35,573 nt of DNA from Candidatus Trichofilum aggregatum (GCA_016716885.1 JADJUV010000181.1:1-35573); one strand, 5' to 3'. Positions 7,336-17,177 are shown, numbered from the stretch's first letter. A program made the numbers and translations. The notes: a model not told the origin generated them from the letters alone.

Positions 7336-9613
7336 TACGGCTCTCTACTCTTATAGAAACATTCTTTCAGTCGCCATGCTCCTGACAGTCCTTTATCTGG
7401 TGGCATATACGTGGGCAACCGTTCCGCCCATGGCATTGTTTCTTGGCTGGCAACCTGACACAAAATTGATTGTTCTGGAAACCATCGCTGAAGAATATCG
7501 CCCATATGTACAATCAGAGGATAGCGTATTGGCGATTGATGGTCGTCTGATACGACGCGGACAACCTGTCTTCAAATCGCCTGTGCAATCCAGTTACCAA
7601 TTTACGTTACAGCGGGGCAACGAGATATTTACTCAGGATATACCCGTTAGGGAAAGCCAATTATTTCGTATGTGGTTATTTTCATTGACCGCTTTGGCGC
7701 TGGCATTTTGGTTTATTGGATTTATGACTGTGCGTTTTGCACGACCCCAACAATCAGCCCCACTTTTTGTAGGTTTAGGCATCCAATTAATCGGGGCAGG
7801 TATCGTCAGTCCGGCACCGTCTCAACTTGGTGCACCCGGAGCGTGGATAGTTGGCAATGTCCTCATATATTTCTTCCCCTTGATTATGCTTTATCTGGGG
7901 TACCTACCACGTCAGACACCTCTAAGTAATACGATTTTAAAGATATTGCGGGTGAGTTTCTATATCCTTGCCAGTCTGGCCATAATAGCTGCTATAGAAG
8001 TGGTCTTTTTGTATCCAGAACGGAGTCTGGTTGACGTCATTGGTGTCGAATCATCAATGATTGTGACGATTCTCACTGGAGTGAGCGTTGTAACCGCGGT
8101 AATCGTTTTAATCATTCGGCTACTCCGATCTCCATATCACTCATATGAACGGCAACAATTATCTATTTTATGTGTTTTTCTGATCCTTTCCGTTGCTCCC
8201 CTCTTCTTCTTTGTGATTCTTCCCCTAGGACAGGTTATTCTGGTTCCCTTTCCCTTTGTATATAGTATGTTTCTTCTTATGCCGACTGGCTATTTTTTTG
8301 TTCTCCATAGGCAAGGACATATAGAGTTGGATGCCTTGTTTGGCCGATTGGTGACTATCCTTGTTCTGGTCATGGCAATCGGTATGGCCTATGCAACAGG
8401 GGTATATATGCTCGATGCTGTATTTCGGGTTGATTTTGATAGCGTCGGTCAAGGTGGATTTTTTCTCGTTTTGTTTGGGATAGCTGTTACCGGTCAGAAA
8501 CAGGTACAAACATGGGTGGATTTACTTCTTTATGGGAATGATCCGTTTGATCAGGACTCCTTTCAACTGGTTAGGACACGTTTATCAGCATACCCCGAAC
8601 CAGCTACACTTACCGAGGTAATACAACAGGTGGCGACCCGACTACGGATTCAGCACGTAGCTGTGTTAGTCAGGGATAGTGCAGATGGTCATTACAGATT
8701 AATGGCTGGAAATGAGATGGCGATCACAGTGCCTGATCCAGATCGGTATCAAGGACTTTGTTTGAGGAGCAAAAACCCGGATTGTCTGAATCATTTACCC
8801 GAATGGGTTGAACTATCCATTCCCATCAGAGCTCGTGGTGATATGTTAGGTCTTTTCCTGTTGGCTGGACCTACAGATGGTTATTTCAATGCCCGGCAGG
8901 TCGCTACTTTGCAAGATATTACCGACATGTTGGCTATCAGCTTATTGGTTATCAATCTCGTGGATGCGTTACAAACCATCTCACGAAGGTCGATGTATGA
9001 AAGAGAGTTACAACGTCAACGCATCGCAACGGAAATCCATAATGAACCGTTACAAACTTTAGCCACAGTGATTATGCAATTGCAGAGACACACTTCGGAT
9101 ACAGTAGTACGAGAAGCATCCGAAACGGTGCGTCAGGTGGCCCAGGATTTGCGACGTATTATCGCTGGATTGCGGCCGCCCGTATTGAAAGATTCTGTCC
9201 CCTGGATCACACGGCAAATGGTGCGCGACTTTACTACAACGCATGACAACATACTCATCAGGTTACACCTAACAGATAGGCATAGTGATGTTCAGGCGAG
9301 TGAAACAACAAAGCGGGCTTTCTATTACATTTTTACTGAGATATTAAATAACATCGTTAAGCACGCACAGGCCAGCGAAGCGGCTGTCTTACTTGATTAT
9401 GGTGACGATAGTTTGGCTCTAGAGGTTCAGGATAATGGTATCGGCACAGACGTGGGTACGCGGCCGCTAACCGAACTGTTGCGGCTACATCACATGGGCG
9501 TAACTGATATGTACCGCTGGGCCTCTATAGGGCAGGGTACGCTAGAAATAATGCAGAATAACCCTTCTGGAACTACCATCAGATTAACCCTGCCCACAAA
9601 AATTAATCCCTAA
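7316..9613 (+). CDS. comP: ComP-like multi-TM sensor histidine kinase
   Basis: From ATG 7316 the protein has 765 residues (Bacillus ComP is about the same size). Layout: TM1 (about 12-34), an extracytoplasmic segment of about 85 residues with a PDZ-like stretch EDSVLAIDGRLI, then about eight or nine further TM helices to residue about 385. A GAF-like region of about 150 residues follows, then the HisKA_3 box with H575 in IATEIHNEPLQTL. The ATPase domain has its N box from E675 (EILNNIVKHA) and its G1 box at about 706 (DNGIGTD). This architecture (one TM, outside loop, TM block, HisKA_3 kinase) is that of ComP. Its membrane part should detect the modified peptide and its kinase part phosphorylate the regulator at 5167. 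It overlaps the preceding gene by 20 bases and carries two GCGGCCGC sites. Confidence 0.8.
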   Translation: MSHSRLNTALYSYRNILSVAMLLTVLYLVAYTWATVPPMALFLGWQPDTKLIVLETIAEEYRPYVQSEDSVLAIDGRLIRRGQPVFKSPVQSSYQFTLQRGNEIFTQDIPVRESQLFRMWLFSLTALALAFWFIGFMTVRFARPQQSAPLFVGLGIQLIGAGIVSPAPSQLGAPGAWIVGNVLIYFFPLIMLYLGYLPRQTPLSNTILKILRVSFYILASLAIIAAIEVVFLYPERSLVDVIGVESSMIVTILTGVSVVTAVIVLIIRLLRSPYHSYERQQLSILCVFLILSVAPLFFFVILPLGQVILVPFPFVYSMFLLMPTGYFFVLHRQGHIELDALFGRLVTILVLVMAIGMAYATGVYMLDAVFRVDFDSVGQGGFFLVLFGIAVTGQKQVQTWVDLLLYGNDPFDQDSFQLVRTRLSAYPEPATLTEVIQQVATRLRIQHVAVLVRDSADGHYRLMAGNEMAITVPDPDRYQGLCLRSKNPDCLNHLPEWVELSIPIRARGDMLGLFLLAGPTDGYFNARQVATLQDITDMLAISLLVINLVDALQTISRRSMYERELQRQRIATEIHNEPLQTLATVIMQLQRHTSDTVVREASETVRQVAQDLRRIIAGLRPPVLKDSVPWITRQMVRDFTTTHDNILIRLHLTDRHSDVQASETTKRAFYYIFTEILNNIVKHAQASEAAVLLDYGDDSLALEVQDNGIGTDVGTRPLTELLRLHHMGVTDMYRWASIGQGTLEIMQNNPSGTTIRLTLPTKINP

Positions 9614-9644
9614 CGTTAATCACAATAAAAAGAATGGTTTATAA

Positions 9645-9669
9645 GCCCGGTTCCTGACCGGGCTTTTTT
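9645..9669 (+). terminator. Intrinsic terminator closing the quorum-sensing cluster
   Basis: GCCCGGT, loop TCCTG, ACCGGGC, followed by six T. It lies 32 bases after the kinase stop and separates this cluster from the secretion genes. Confidence 0.9.
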
Positions 9670-10047
9670 ATTGGACGGGACATACTATGGTACTCAGCTT
9701 CTATATCCCGGTAGACTGAATTGCTACAAAAAAAACGGTCTCAAACTTCTATTGAGGCATTGGGCACTAGGCATTAAGATTAAGAGCATCAAACAAATTT
9801 GAAGACAAAGGAATAGAATGCACCAAACACTCTGTTAGGTCGCATCAACGTAACTCTCGAAATGCCGAACCGGATGGGTTGCCAGGGGTTGGAGCAATTG
9901 GTCAAAACGTATCCAGTGCCATTTCAATCTGGTTGAGCTATCTCCCTTGCCAATGCGTAACCGCATAACCTGATTTCTAGTTATTCCGAAAACTTGCTCT
10001 CCCAATCGCAGGCTATTGCACAGCCCTGCTTAGTTTCGTGTTGCTTA
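9670..10047. other. Gap without a recognised gene
   Basis: AT-richer spacer between the quorum-sensing cluster and the secretion cluster. It contains an A8 run near 9727 and no convincing frame, repeat or tRNA. A promoter for the long plus-strand cluster is expected here, but I cannot point to a good -35/-10 pair. Confidence 0.4.
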
Positions 10048-12111
10048 ATGCCTATGAATACGACTGCTGCCTTGCTCATCCTCTTCATCATCGCCTGCCT
10101 GCTTGGTGTCCTGGGGATTGCCCTAATGGCCCCCAAAACGCGCCAGTATACGCAGGACACCACCACGCACCGCAACGGCCGCGATTACCACGATCCGCTC
10201 TACGCCCTGCCGTTGTTCCTTTTGGCTTTTGTCCTCATCTCTTGCAGTTCACCAGCCAGCACGCCCGACGATTGCACCATCTCTTCTGGTATCAAGATCG
10301 CTCCTACGGCAACCCTGGCTGTTGATCCTGACCTGTCCATCCCCCCGTCGGTCTCCACCGATGGGGGTGATGGCCGCGTCTATTGTCCCACCACCACACC
10401 ACCCGCGGCCGCAACACCCCCCACCGCCTTCGTCACGACCCAACTGGTCAACCTCTCGCTCGACAAAGAAGACCAGACCCCCCTCGCGGCCGCGACCGGC
10501 GACGATATGTTGGCCGTAGCCTGGAAACAAAACGGAGCCTTACACCTGGCGCTGGCTCGCGGGGCTAACGCCCTGCAAGTACGTCGCCTGGACAAAGGGG
10601 AAACGATGAGCCTGGCGTTCAGCCCGGTCAACCGTCTGCACGTCGTTTACGAGAAAAACAACGAGATTTACTACCGCTATGCCGACCAGGGCGCCCATCC
10701 CGCCGACCAGGCCAACGAACCCGTCACCAGCGGCCGCAACCCCACGGTTGTCCTCGACCGTCGCAACTACGCGCACATCGTCTACGAACAAGACGGCCAA
10801 CTCTACCACGCGGCCCAGGTGCAAACGGGCATCTGGCACATCAACCCGGTGACATCGGGCACAGCCTTCACCGCTACCCCCATCCGCGGCCGCGATTTCG
10901 GCTACCTCGTTGCCTACCAAACGTCCGGCCAGATTACCCTGGCCCGTTGGCTGGTAGACGAGGCCACCGGTTTCCTGACCCCCACCTGGGACTATCTCAC
11001 CACTATCCCAACTATCCCTGGAGCCACCCTTACCGGCCCGGCCCACCTCGATTACCAGGAACAAGGAGACACCGCCTGGGCCTATGCCGCCTGGGTCGCC
11101 CTTCAACCCGCCGCTCAGCCCACGACGCCCCCTTACAGCCAACCGGTCTACGCGGCCGCGAATCCCCTCTATCCCAACGCCATCGCCAATCCGCAATACA
11201 TTCACTCCGGCCTGAACGCCACCACCTGGGGTAGCCAGCAAACCCCCTTCCAGGCCGGTCTCTACCAGACCTTCACCGTCGCCAATCCCGGCCAGCCGCT
11301 CACCGTCTCCGCTTATGGCCTGGCCGACGCGGCCGCGACCGCCGACTTTACCTTACGCCTCGGCCTCGATGCCACCGGGGGCACAAACGCGGCCGCATCT
11401 ACCGTTATCTGGTCTGACGCCGTGACCCCTACCACTTTCCAATCATTCAGTCTGACCGCTCCCACCAGCAGTCCCCAGGCGACCGTTTTTTTGTCGGCCG
11501 AGCTTAACACGCCAGACGTTCCCGCCACCGCCATCTGGGACGCGGCCGCGACAGACAATGGTGTGCTCACCAATGGTGATTTTGAGGGAGCGTTCATCCC
11601 CCAGAGTACCCTGACGACACCCGACGGCTGGACGGCCTACTACGAAGACAGTCACAACCTGCCCGGCGGCCGCGACCGGTACACCGTTTATGCTGTCTGG
11701 TCAGCCAATGGGGGAACAACCTGGTCTGCGCCGACGCTCATCACCGAAAATCGCGAAGCCAGCGGCAGTCTTACCGGCGCTTTGCAAGCTGAGGTCTACC
11801 CTCTGATTGCCCTGACCACCGACCCGGCTTCTGTCACCTTCGCCTATCTCTATGAGGCGGGTGATCCGCCGCCAAGCACCGACCTTCGGCGCTTCGGCCG
11901 ACCCTACACCACCCAATGTGAACTGGGCACAGACATCTGCACGGCCAGCCCCGGCACACCCCTTTTGGCGCGTGGGGTGGTGCGGCCAGCCGGTCATCTC
12001 CTTGTTACCCCTGACCTGGTGGCATCGGATCGGGCCGTGATGGTTTGGGATAGCCTGCAACTGGATTACCGCAGCCGTGACATTCTCGCTACCTACCTGG
12101 CCTTACGCTGA
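10048..12111 (+). CDS. Large exported protein anchored by N-terminal membrane helices
   Basis: The start is ATG 10048 or 10054. The protein of about 685 residues opens with a TM helix (AALLILFIIACLLGVLGIAL). A second helix or signal segment follows and ends LLAFVLISCSS, which resembles a lipobox. A Thr/Pro-rich stretch and then a long extracellular part come next. That part contains repeated beta-strand units (LAVAWKQNGALHLALARG, LHVVYEKNNEIYYRY, AHIVYEQDGQLYH), suggesting a beta-propeller, and later an Ala/Thr-rich jelly-roll-like region. It contains nine GCGGCCGC sites, most read in frame as Ala-Ala-Ala or Gly-Arg. As first gene of the secretion cluster it may form a surface-exposed part of the machine. 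No enzyme motif is seen. Confidence 0.75.
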   Translation: MPMNTTAALLILFIIACLLGVLGIALMAPKTRQYTQDTTTHRNGRDYHDPLYALPLFLLAFVLISCSSPASTPDDCTISSGIKIAPTATLAVDPDLSIPPSVSTDGGDGRVYCPTTTPPAAATPPTAFVTTQLVNLSLDKEDQTPLAAATGDDMLAVAWKQNGALHLALARGANALQVRRLDKGETMSLAFSPVNRLHVVYEKNNEIYYRYADQGAHPADQANEPVTSGRNPTVVLDRRNYAHIVYEQDGQLYHAAQVQTGIWHINPVTSGTAFTATPIRGRDFGYLVAYQTSGQITLARWLVDEATGFLTPTWDYLTTIPTIPGATLTGPAHLDYQEQGDTAWAYAAWVALQPAAQPTTPPYSQPVYAAANPLYPNAIANPQYIHSGLNATTWGSQQTPFQAGLYQTFTVANPGQPLTVSAYGLADAAATADFTLRLGLDATGGTNAAASTVIWSDAVTPTTFQSFSLTAPTSSPQATVFLSAELNTPDVPATAIWDAAATDNGVLTNGDFEGAFIPQSTLTTPDGWTAYYEDSHNLPGGRDRYTVYAVWSANGGTTWSAPTLITENREASGSLTGALQAEVYPLIALTTDPASVTFAYLYEAGDPPPSTDLRRFGRPYTTQCELGTDICTASPGTPLLARGVVRPAGHLLVTPDLVASDRAVMVWDSLQLDYRSRDILATYLALR

Positions 12112-12152
12112 GAGACCAGAATGTGATTCGCATAGACGTTGGACTATTTACT

Positions 12153-13583
12153 ATGACTGATACACAAAAACGACAAGACTTATTCACCTGTTGGCTGGCG
12201 GTTATTTCTTTGCTCTTAGGGTGGATGCTGTACCGACAGACGCCGCCGAGCTTCAGCCAATCCGCGGCCGCGTTGCCGGTCTATACCGTCAACTATGACC
12301 TGACCTTACCCGACCCGGTGCAGGGTGGGGGGAGCAACCCGGAGAACCCATGGGCGTTCATTCGCCAGACGGGACCGAGTTATGCCCAACCAGGCGACAC
12401 GGCCAGCTATGCGCTGACCCTCGCCAACTACGAAGCCATGACCCGCACCTTCACCCTGACCGACACGCTGCCCGCGGCGCTCACCTTCATGCCCAATTCC
12501 AACCGGGAACTACGTTACAACCCGGTGACCCGGCAGTTGACCTGGCAGGGCGAGATCGCGCCTGGTCATCTCGATTACCTCATCGAACCGTCCAGCCTCT
12601 CTTTACCCTACATTGACCTGGCCGACTTCGGTGCGCCCAATCTCTGCGACGAACTAATCGCCACCCAGGGCAACTGTGATGAGGCTACCGTCACCCTTAA
12701 CCTGGGGGTGAATGGCTACAGCTATCCCTTCTACGGCCAGACCTGGCAGAGTATCACCCTCTCGCCGGATGGTTTGCTCCTGGCGGGCGCGGCCGCACCA
12801 GGTAGTGCCTTGGCTGACCCATCTTATGCTGAGGCGTTCTCTTTACCTGCTCTATTGGGCACGACCCTTTCGACAGGTACACTTCGTGGCGTTCCTACAA
12901 GGCAAGCCTACTCGCTAAGCCTGGAGCAGTTCCAGTTAGCCGGTACAGACCCAACCGCACCTACCAGCCAAAACCAATGGCTCCCCAATCCCAACCCACC
13001 CGGTGCGCTCATCGCCTCTCTCTGGTACGACGCCGACATGACGACCAGCGGCCGCTGGCACGTCGCCATCTTGCAAGGACTTATCACCGGCTACGATGTG
13101 CTCTATGTGCAATGGCACAATGCCCCCCACGCGGCCGCACCGAACCTGACCACCCGTCACGCGGCCGCGCTCATCCTGGGTGATGGCCCACTCTCCGGTC
13201 AGGTCTTCTTCATCACCGACAACATCTCTGACCCGCTGGCTCTGACCCAGGTTGGTTACACCATCGGCGTGGAAGATTACCCTGGCTCACGGGGCACGAC
13301 TTATGCCTATGCTCCTTGCTGTGGCGACCCGCAGCCGCCGCAAGGCTTCCCACCTGCGCCGGGCACGACCCTGCACCTGCGTCCAGTTATTTATGGACAG
13401 AATTTCAGCCGCACCTTTACCTACTCAGTGCAGGTCGGGGGGCAAATACCCCAGACCATCGCCAACACCGCCGAAGTGACCACGGACTCAGACGACCCGT
13501 CGCTCATCTACGGTTGGTCTACCCATTACCTGTACCTGCGCCACCTGACGTTCTTGCCATTGTTAACTGGGGGTGATGAATGA
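12153..13583 (+). CDS. Exported DUF11-like repeat-domain protein
   Basis: ATG 12153 is preferred over 12123 because it places a signal/TM helix (CWLAVISLLLGWMLY) right after a short basic start. The protein has about 476 residues. Residues about 75-115 (PGDTASYALTLANYEAM then FTLTDTLPAALTFMPNS) match the conserved-repeat domain DUF11 found in surface proteins. The tail ends LTFLPLLTGGDE, a hydrophobic C-terminal motif that, from memory, recurs in exported Chloroflexota proteins. The stop overlaps the start of the next gene (ATGA), so it is in one operon with the M23 peptidase. A structural surface role is inferred. Confidence 0.7.
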   Translation: MTDTQKRQDLFTCWLAVISLLLGWMLYRQTPPSFSQSAAALPVYTVNYDLTLPDPVQGGGSNPENPWAFIRQTGPSYAQPGDTASYALTLANYEAMTRTFTLTDTLPAALTFMPNSNRELRYNPVTRQLTWQGEIAPGHLDYLIEPSSLSLPYIDLADFGAPNLCDELIATQGNCDEATVTLNLGVNGYSYPFYGQTWQSITLSPDGLLLAGAAAPGSALADPSYAEAFSLPALLGTTLSTGTLRGVPTRQAYSLSLEQFQLAGTDPTAPTSQNQWLPNPNPPGALIASLWYDADMTTSGRWHVAILQGLITGYDVLYVQWHNAPHAAAPNLTTRHAAALILGDGPLSGQVFFITDNISDPLALTQVGYTIGVEDYPGSRGTTYAYAPCCGDPQPPQGFPPAPGTTLHLRPVIYGQNFSRTFTYSVQVGGQIPQTIANTAEVTTDSDDPSLIYGWSTHYLYLRHLTFLPLLTGGDE

Positions 13584-15082
13584 TGCGGCCGCATGCCAAA
13601 TCCTTTCTCTTTATCGGCACCACCGTGCTGGCCCTGCTTGGCTGTGGGTTAGTCAGCGTCGCTACCAACCCGGCTCCGCTCGCCGGTGTGCCCTACTGGA
13701 CGGCGCAGACGGCGACGCCGGTGGCTACCGTCACGGTCTTCCTGGGCACAACGACCCCGGTTTTCCCACCGACGCCCATCCCTGGTGTGCTGACCCTGCC
13801 GCCGCAGGTCATTACCACCGTGCCAGAATGGACGACGGCCACGGCCACATCCGAACCGCCCTGGTTGCCACCGACCGCGACGCCGTTCGGTTTTACCGCC
13901 ACCCCCTTGTGGATTACCACCACACCGGGGCAAGTGACAACGACACCCGAATTTATCACGGAGACGCCTGTGCCACCCTGGACAACGACGCCGTCTCTGC
14001 CGCTCATCGGCCACACGACACCGGTGCCGACCGAGACGCCTTATTACCGGGTCGGAACCTTCTATATGAATAGCGACATTTACCTGGGCAGTCCGCAGGG
14101 GCCGGTGCTCCGGGTGACGGCGTATGAGACCCAGCCCAGCCCCAACCAACCTGGTGCGGTCTACCACTACCTGACGGTGCAACTCAAAAACTTGAGTCAG
14201 GCAGACCTGACCTTACCCCTTTCTGATTGGCTCTTTGTGCGCCAGGTCGATCCATCGGCTGAGCTTCCGCTAATGGCTCGCTGGACGACCCAGAATGAAC
14301 CGCTTATTGCCCGGCAACTGCCACCCTACATAGGACAACTGACACCTGTACCTGCTGGCGAGATAAGAGAGATGGTTGTGGCTTTTACGCTCCCTGAAGG
14401 AGAAGTCGAGGCCGTAGGGTTCATCACCAACTGGCAACTGCCTGTTGAGGGGGGCCTGCCTATCTGGGTCTATCTCCATGACGACCTGACCGGCCCCTAT
14501 GTGGATGCCGTGCAACCGCCACCACCCACCCCGGCCGTGCTGGATGATCCGCTGGCCTGGCAGGGGAGTGTTCCCCCCATCGGCACACTGCCAGCAGGCA
14601 CACCCTTTCCCGGTGGGGGTCAGGGTCTCTGGCCCACGACCGGCACGATTACGCGGGGTTTCGGCTGTTCGGCCAGCTACACCGGCATTGACGGCACAGG
14701 GTATGGCTGTCCCCCGGAACGTATCTGGTTCCATAACGGGGTGGACATCGCCAACAGCCAGGGCACGCTCATCTGGTCGCCGGTTGATGGCAACGTGGTT
14801 TACGCTGGCCCCAACGCAACCGGCCCCGACTGCTCTAGCATTCCCGGCTCCCAGCCGCCCCACAACGGGCTGGGTTTCTACCAACGGGTTCAGGGGAGCG
14901 ACACCCTGCATTACCTGGGTCACTTGAGTGGTTTCTTTGTTACCGGCGGCCCGGTCGCGGCCGCGCAAGGGATTGCTGAGATGGGTAGCACCGGTTGTTC
15001 CACCGGGTCCCATCTGCATTGGATTGTTTACTTAAACGGCCAACTGGTTGATCCGGCTGCCTGGGCCGGGCCGGGGCCGTAG
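13580..15082 (+). CDS. M23 (LytM) peptidase lipoprotein
   Basis: The 500-residue protein starts at ATG 13580 (or 13583). It has a lipoprotein signal with lipobox LALLGC, so it should be anchored outside the membrane. A very Thr/Pro-rich linker (residues about 35-150) precedes a beta domain (about 155-305). The C-terminal catalytic domain shows HNGVDIA (H385, D389) and HLHW (H478, H480), the zinc ligands of M23 endopeptidases. Enzymes of this type cut peptidoglycan crosslinks. In a monoderm secretion cluster such a protein would open the wall for the channel, as VirB1-like hydrolases do elsewhere. The catalytic residues look complete. Confidence 0.85.
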   Translation: MMRPHAKSFLFIGTTVLALLGCGLVSVATNPAPLAGVPYWTAQTATPVATVTVFLGTTTPVFPPTPIPGVLTLPPQVITTVPEWTTATATSEPPWLPPTATPFGFTATPLWITTTPGQVTTTPEFITETPVPPWTTTPSLPLIGHTTPVPTETPYYRVGTFYMNSDIYLGSPQGPVLRVTAYETQPSPNQPGAVYHYLTVQLKNLSQADLTLPLSDWLFVRQVDPSAELPLMARWTTQNEPLIARQLPPYIGQLTPVPAGEIREMVVAFTLPEGEVEAVGFITNWQLPVEGGLPIWVYLHDDLTGPYVDAVQPPPPTPAVLDDPLAWQGSVPPIGTLPAGTPFPGGGQGLWPTTGTITRGFGCSASYTGIDGTGYGCPPERIWFHNGVDIANSQGTLIWSPVDGNVVYAGPNATGPDCSSIPGSQPPHNGLGFYQRVQGSDTLHYLGHLSGFFVTGGPVAAAQGIAEMGSTGCSTGSHLHWIVYLNGQLVDPAAWAGPGP

Positions 15083-15299
15083 GGGATGGGGGATAGGGGA
15101 CGCGGCGATAAGGGGACACGGCGACGCGGGGACAAGAGGGCATGGTGACACGGTACGGTTTCATTCCATGGCGGCCCCATCTCATCCGTGGCTAACTTGA
15201 AAAGGGTTCTCCCTACGCTAGGGGCATGAAGACGGCTGAAAACCAGGAAACTCGAAACTCTGAAACTCGAAACTTCTTCCGCAGGAGACAACAAAATCT
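15083..15299. repeat. Intergenic short tandem repeats
   Basis: The first part repeats variations of GGGGACACGGCGACGCGG (about 15085-15160). The second part (about 15240-15275) repeats AACTCGAAACT / CTGAAACTCGAAACTTC. An AGGAG at about 15281 is the likely ribosome site for the next gene. No coding is seen. Confidence 0.55.
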
Positions 15300-15807
15300 A
15301 TGTGTGTACGAGACATTACTTTAACCAGACAAGACGGTCAGCCCTGGACACTCCAGGTGGCCGCCCCTGAATTTGGCGGCCTTGACCTGTGTCTGCTTGA
15401 TGCCGACCGGCAAGGAATGTGTCCGGGCGGCCATCCAACCCATCGGCGGCTTCTACCAGATGCTTCTGCCCAATCTGAGCGGTAGCCGGAAGGATCCCTT
15501 TGTCGTTTGGGCCGAAGGGCAGGAGCGACTGGAAACAATCTTGCCCCAATTCCGCCCGGTCTTACCGGCAGGCGCGGTTGATCTGTTAACCCACCCGGTG
15601 ATTGGAGCGTTGCAGGTGCGTGAGTTCTATCACCTCTTGTATCAAGCCGCCTTGATCAACCGAAACCAGAAGGACAACGGACCGGAAAATGAACCGCGGC
15701 TGGTCTTTGATCTCAGTCGCATTCATATCCAGCCCCGGATGATCCAGGCCCTGCTCCGTATCTTTCCCGTGGAAGAAGCCGGATCGCGCCAAATTATTGA
15801 CGCCTGA
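15300..15807 (+). pseudogene. Secretion-cluster protein of unknown function, frameshifted
   Basis: Frame 0 from ATG 15300 encodes a beta-type start (ITLTRQDGQPWTLQVAAPEF). Around 15385-15420 the coding passes to frame 1, which continues as VRAAIQPIGGFYQMLLPNL, a charged segment, and the helical end VREFYHLLYQAALINR to 15807. The joined protein would have about 169 residues. Its second half aligns by eye with the next gene (GQERLETILPQFRPVL versus GKRVRDILPHYKKRLS; VREFYHLLYQA versus VGEFRRLLRKA), so the two are tandem paralogs. No known family is recognised. There is no homopolymer at the shift point. Confidence 0.55.
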
Positions 15808-15915
15808 CGATGCCACCGCGAGATAGGGGTGACGGTTATCCCGCTCACAGGGGTGGGTCTCTCGTCCGAGAGAGATGATGACCGGTGCATTCAAGGCGTA
15901 CACGAAGGAAATAAC

Positions 15916-16425
15916 ATGATTCCCGACAGCCAAGCGTTTGTTATCCATGATGGCCTGACCTCGGTTGTGCAACTGTCAACCGACTGGCCGCAGATCATTA
16001 CCCTGACCATCGTCGGCCCTGATGATACGGAACAAGGGCAGATTGTTTTGCAGGCGCAGGCCGACGGCTACCAGGTCCACCTGCACACGGCGCGGAGCCA
16101 ACAATGTCTCTCCTTTCTGACCTGGCCTAATCAAGGCAAACGGGTGCGCGACATTCTGCCCCATTACAAGAAACGGTTATCTCATCAGGCTTACCAGGCG
16201 CTGGATGATGAGGATGCGGGCAATCTGCTGGTCGGCGAGTTCCGTCGGCTATTACGCAAGGCCATCGCCTATGACACAGACCCTCGCCCCGAACGACACA
16301 AACAGGGGCGCAAAAGGCAGACGCTTTATGGGGCCGCCGTTGGGCTGCGCCCCGCCAGTTGTCCGGGAGTTAGCCAGGGTGTTCCTGTCTGGCAAACACA
16401 AATCTCGCCCAGGGGTTTGAGATGA
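15916..16425 (+). CDS. Paralog of the preceding gene, unknown function
   Basis: ATG 15916 is chosen because AAGGA lies about 8 bases upstream; the frame open to 15829 has no ribosome site. The first 85 residues alternate beta strands (FVIHDGLTSVVQLS, ITLTIVGPDD, QIVLQAQADGYQVHL). The next part is helical and shared with the gene at 15300 (GKRVRDILPHYKKRLS, VGEFRRLLRKAIAY). The final 50 residues are basic and may be read in the wrong frame, since frame 2 is also open to 16420. No TM or signal is present, so it is probably cytoplasmic. It may be an accessory factor of the secretion machine; this is context only. Confidence 0.6.
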   Translation: MIPDSQAFVIHDGLTSVVQLSTDWPQIITLTIVGPDDTEQGQIVLQAQADGYQVHLHTARSQQCLSFLTWPNQGKRVRDILPHYKKRLSHQAYQALDDEDAGNLLVGEFRRLLRKAIAYDTDPRPERHKQGRKRQTLYGAAVGLRPASCPGVSQGVPVWQTQISPRGLR

Positions 16426-17071
16426 TGAACGCTTTTTATCTGCTTCTTCTAAGGCTTTCTCTGGCTCGTGCCGATGGCGCAGGCCAAGAGTGACGAGGTG
16501 ACCTTAACCATCCAACTCCGGGCCAGCGACGGCACACCCCTGGTTGATGCGACCATCATCCTGGAACAGCTACCGGACGCGGCCGCGATGAGTCCCGATT
16601 GTTTGACTCATAGCGACGGCACCTGCCAATGGTTCGTGGCCCCAGGTCTCTACCAGGTACGTTTTCCGGCTTACAGCCTCGACGACCTCTCCGCCCTGGC
16701 GCTGGCCGAAGGGGGTTAAGTGGATTGGGAGTTACCGTAGGCGAAGAAGCGATTCGTTACGCCTTTACGGTGCAGGCGGATGGTCATGTCTACTTCGATG
16801 CCACCCCCGACGCGGCCGCGCCGACACCCCGGCTACCGCCACAGACTGACCTATCCAGGGGGCGTGGTCAGTCAGCCAGGTTATGCGCCAGGTCACCGAG
16901 CCAGCGGCAACCGCACCCCCGTCATGCTGCTGCCTGGGCCAGAGAAGTCAACTCTGGTTCCACCCTGGTGGCTGTGGTTGGGTGGCGGTGTTGTCCTTGG
17001 GTTTCATCGGTTGGTTGGTCGCGCGTTACCGGCGTGGGGCACACACCAACCCCCAGAGACCGAAGGCTTGA
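16422..17071 (+). pseudogene. Exported carboxypeptidase-regulatory-like protein, several frameshifts
   Basis: ATG 16422 begins a signal peptide (MMNAFYLLLL). It continues in frame 1 as GFLWLVPMAQA, a proper cleavage site, so a shift lies near 16450. Frame 1 then encodes a beta domain (VTLTIQLRASDGTPLVDATI, CQWFVAPGLYQVRFP). At a G5 tract near 16713 the frame becomes 0 (VGEEAIRYAFTVQADGHVYFDATP), and adding one G would join them. A later segment in frames 1 and 2 gives a TM helix plus basic end (GFIGWLVARYRRG). The order matches the paralog at 17178: beta domain, then FDATP, except for the TM end. Three or more shifts in 650 bases point to decay or poor base calls. It is likely a membrane-anchored surface domain. 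Confidence 0.5.
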
Positions 17072-17075
17072 GCCG

Positions 17076-17160
17076 GTCAGCATTTCAGCCTGTCAGCATT
17101 TCAGCCAGTCAGCCAACGCCAGCCAGCCAGCCGCCAGCGGCCAACAGCCACGGCCAGCAG
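17076..17160. repeat. Tandem 16-bp repeats and CAGCC runs
   Basis: GTCAGCATTTCAGCC occurs at 17076-17090 and 17092-17106, followed by (C)AGCCAGCCAG-type repeats to about 17160. The reverse complement unit is found twice at 22283-22313. Confidence 0.7.
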
Positions 17161-17177
17161 CCAACCAAGGAGAATTT

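Noticed and set aside
10249..11241. Long minus-strand frames opposite the first secretion gene
   Set aside because: They are shadows caused by the GC-rich, Pro/Thr-rich plus-strand gene; no start signals or motifs.
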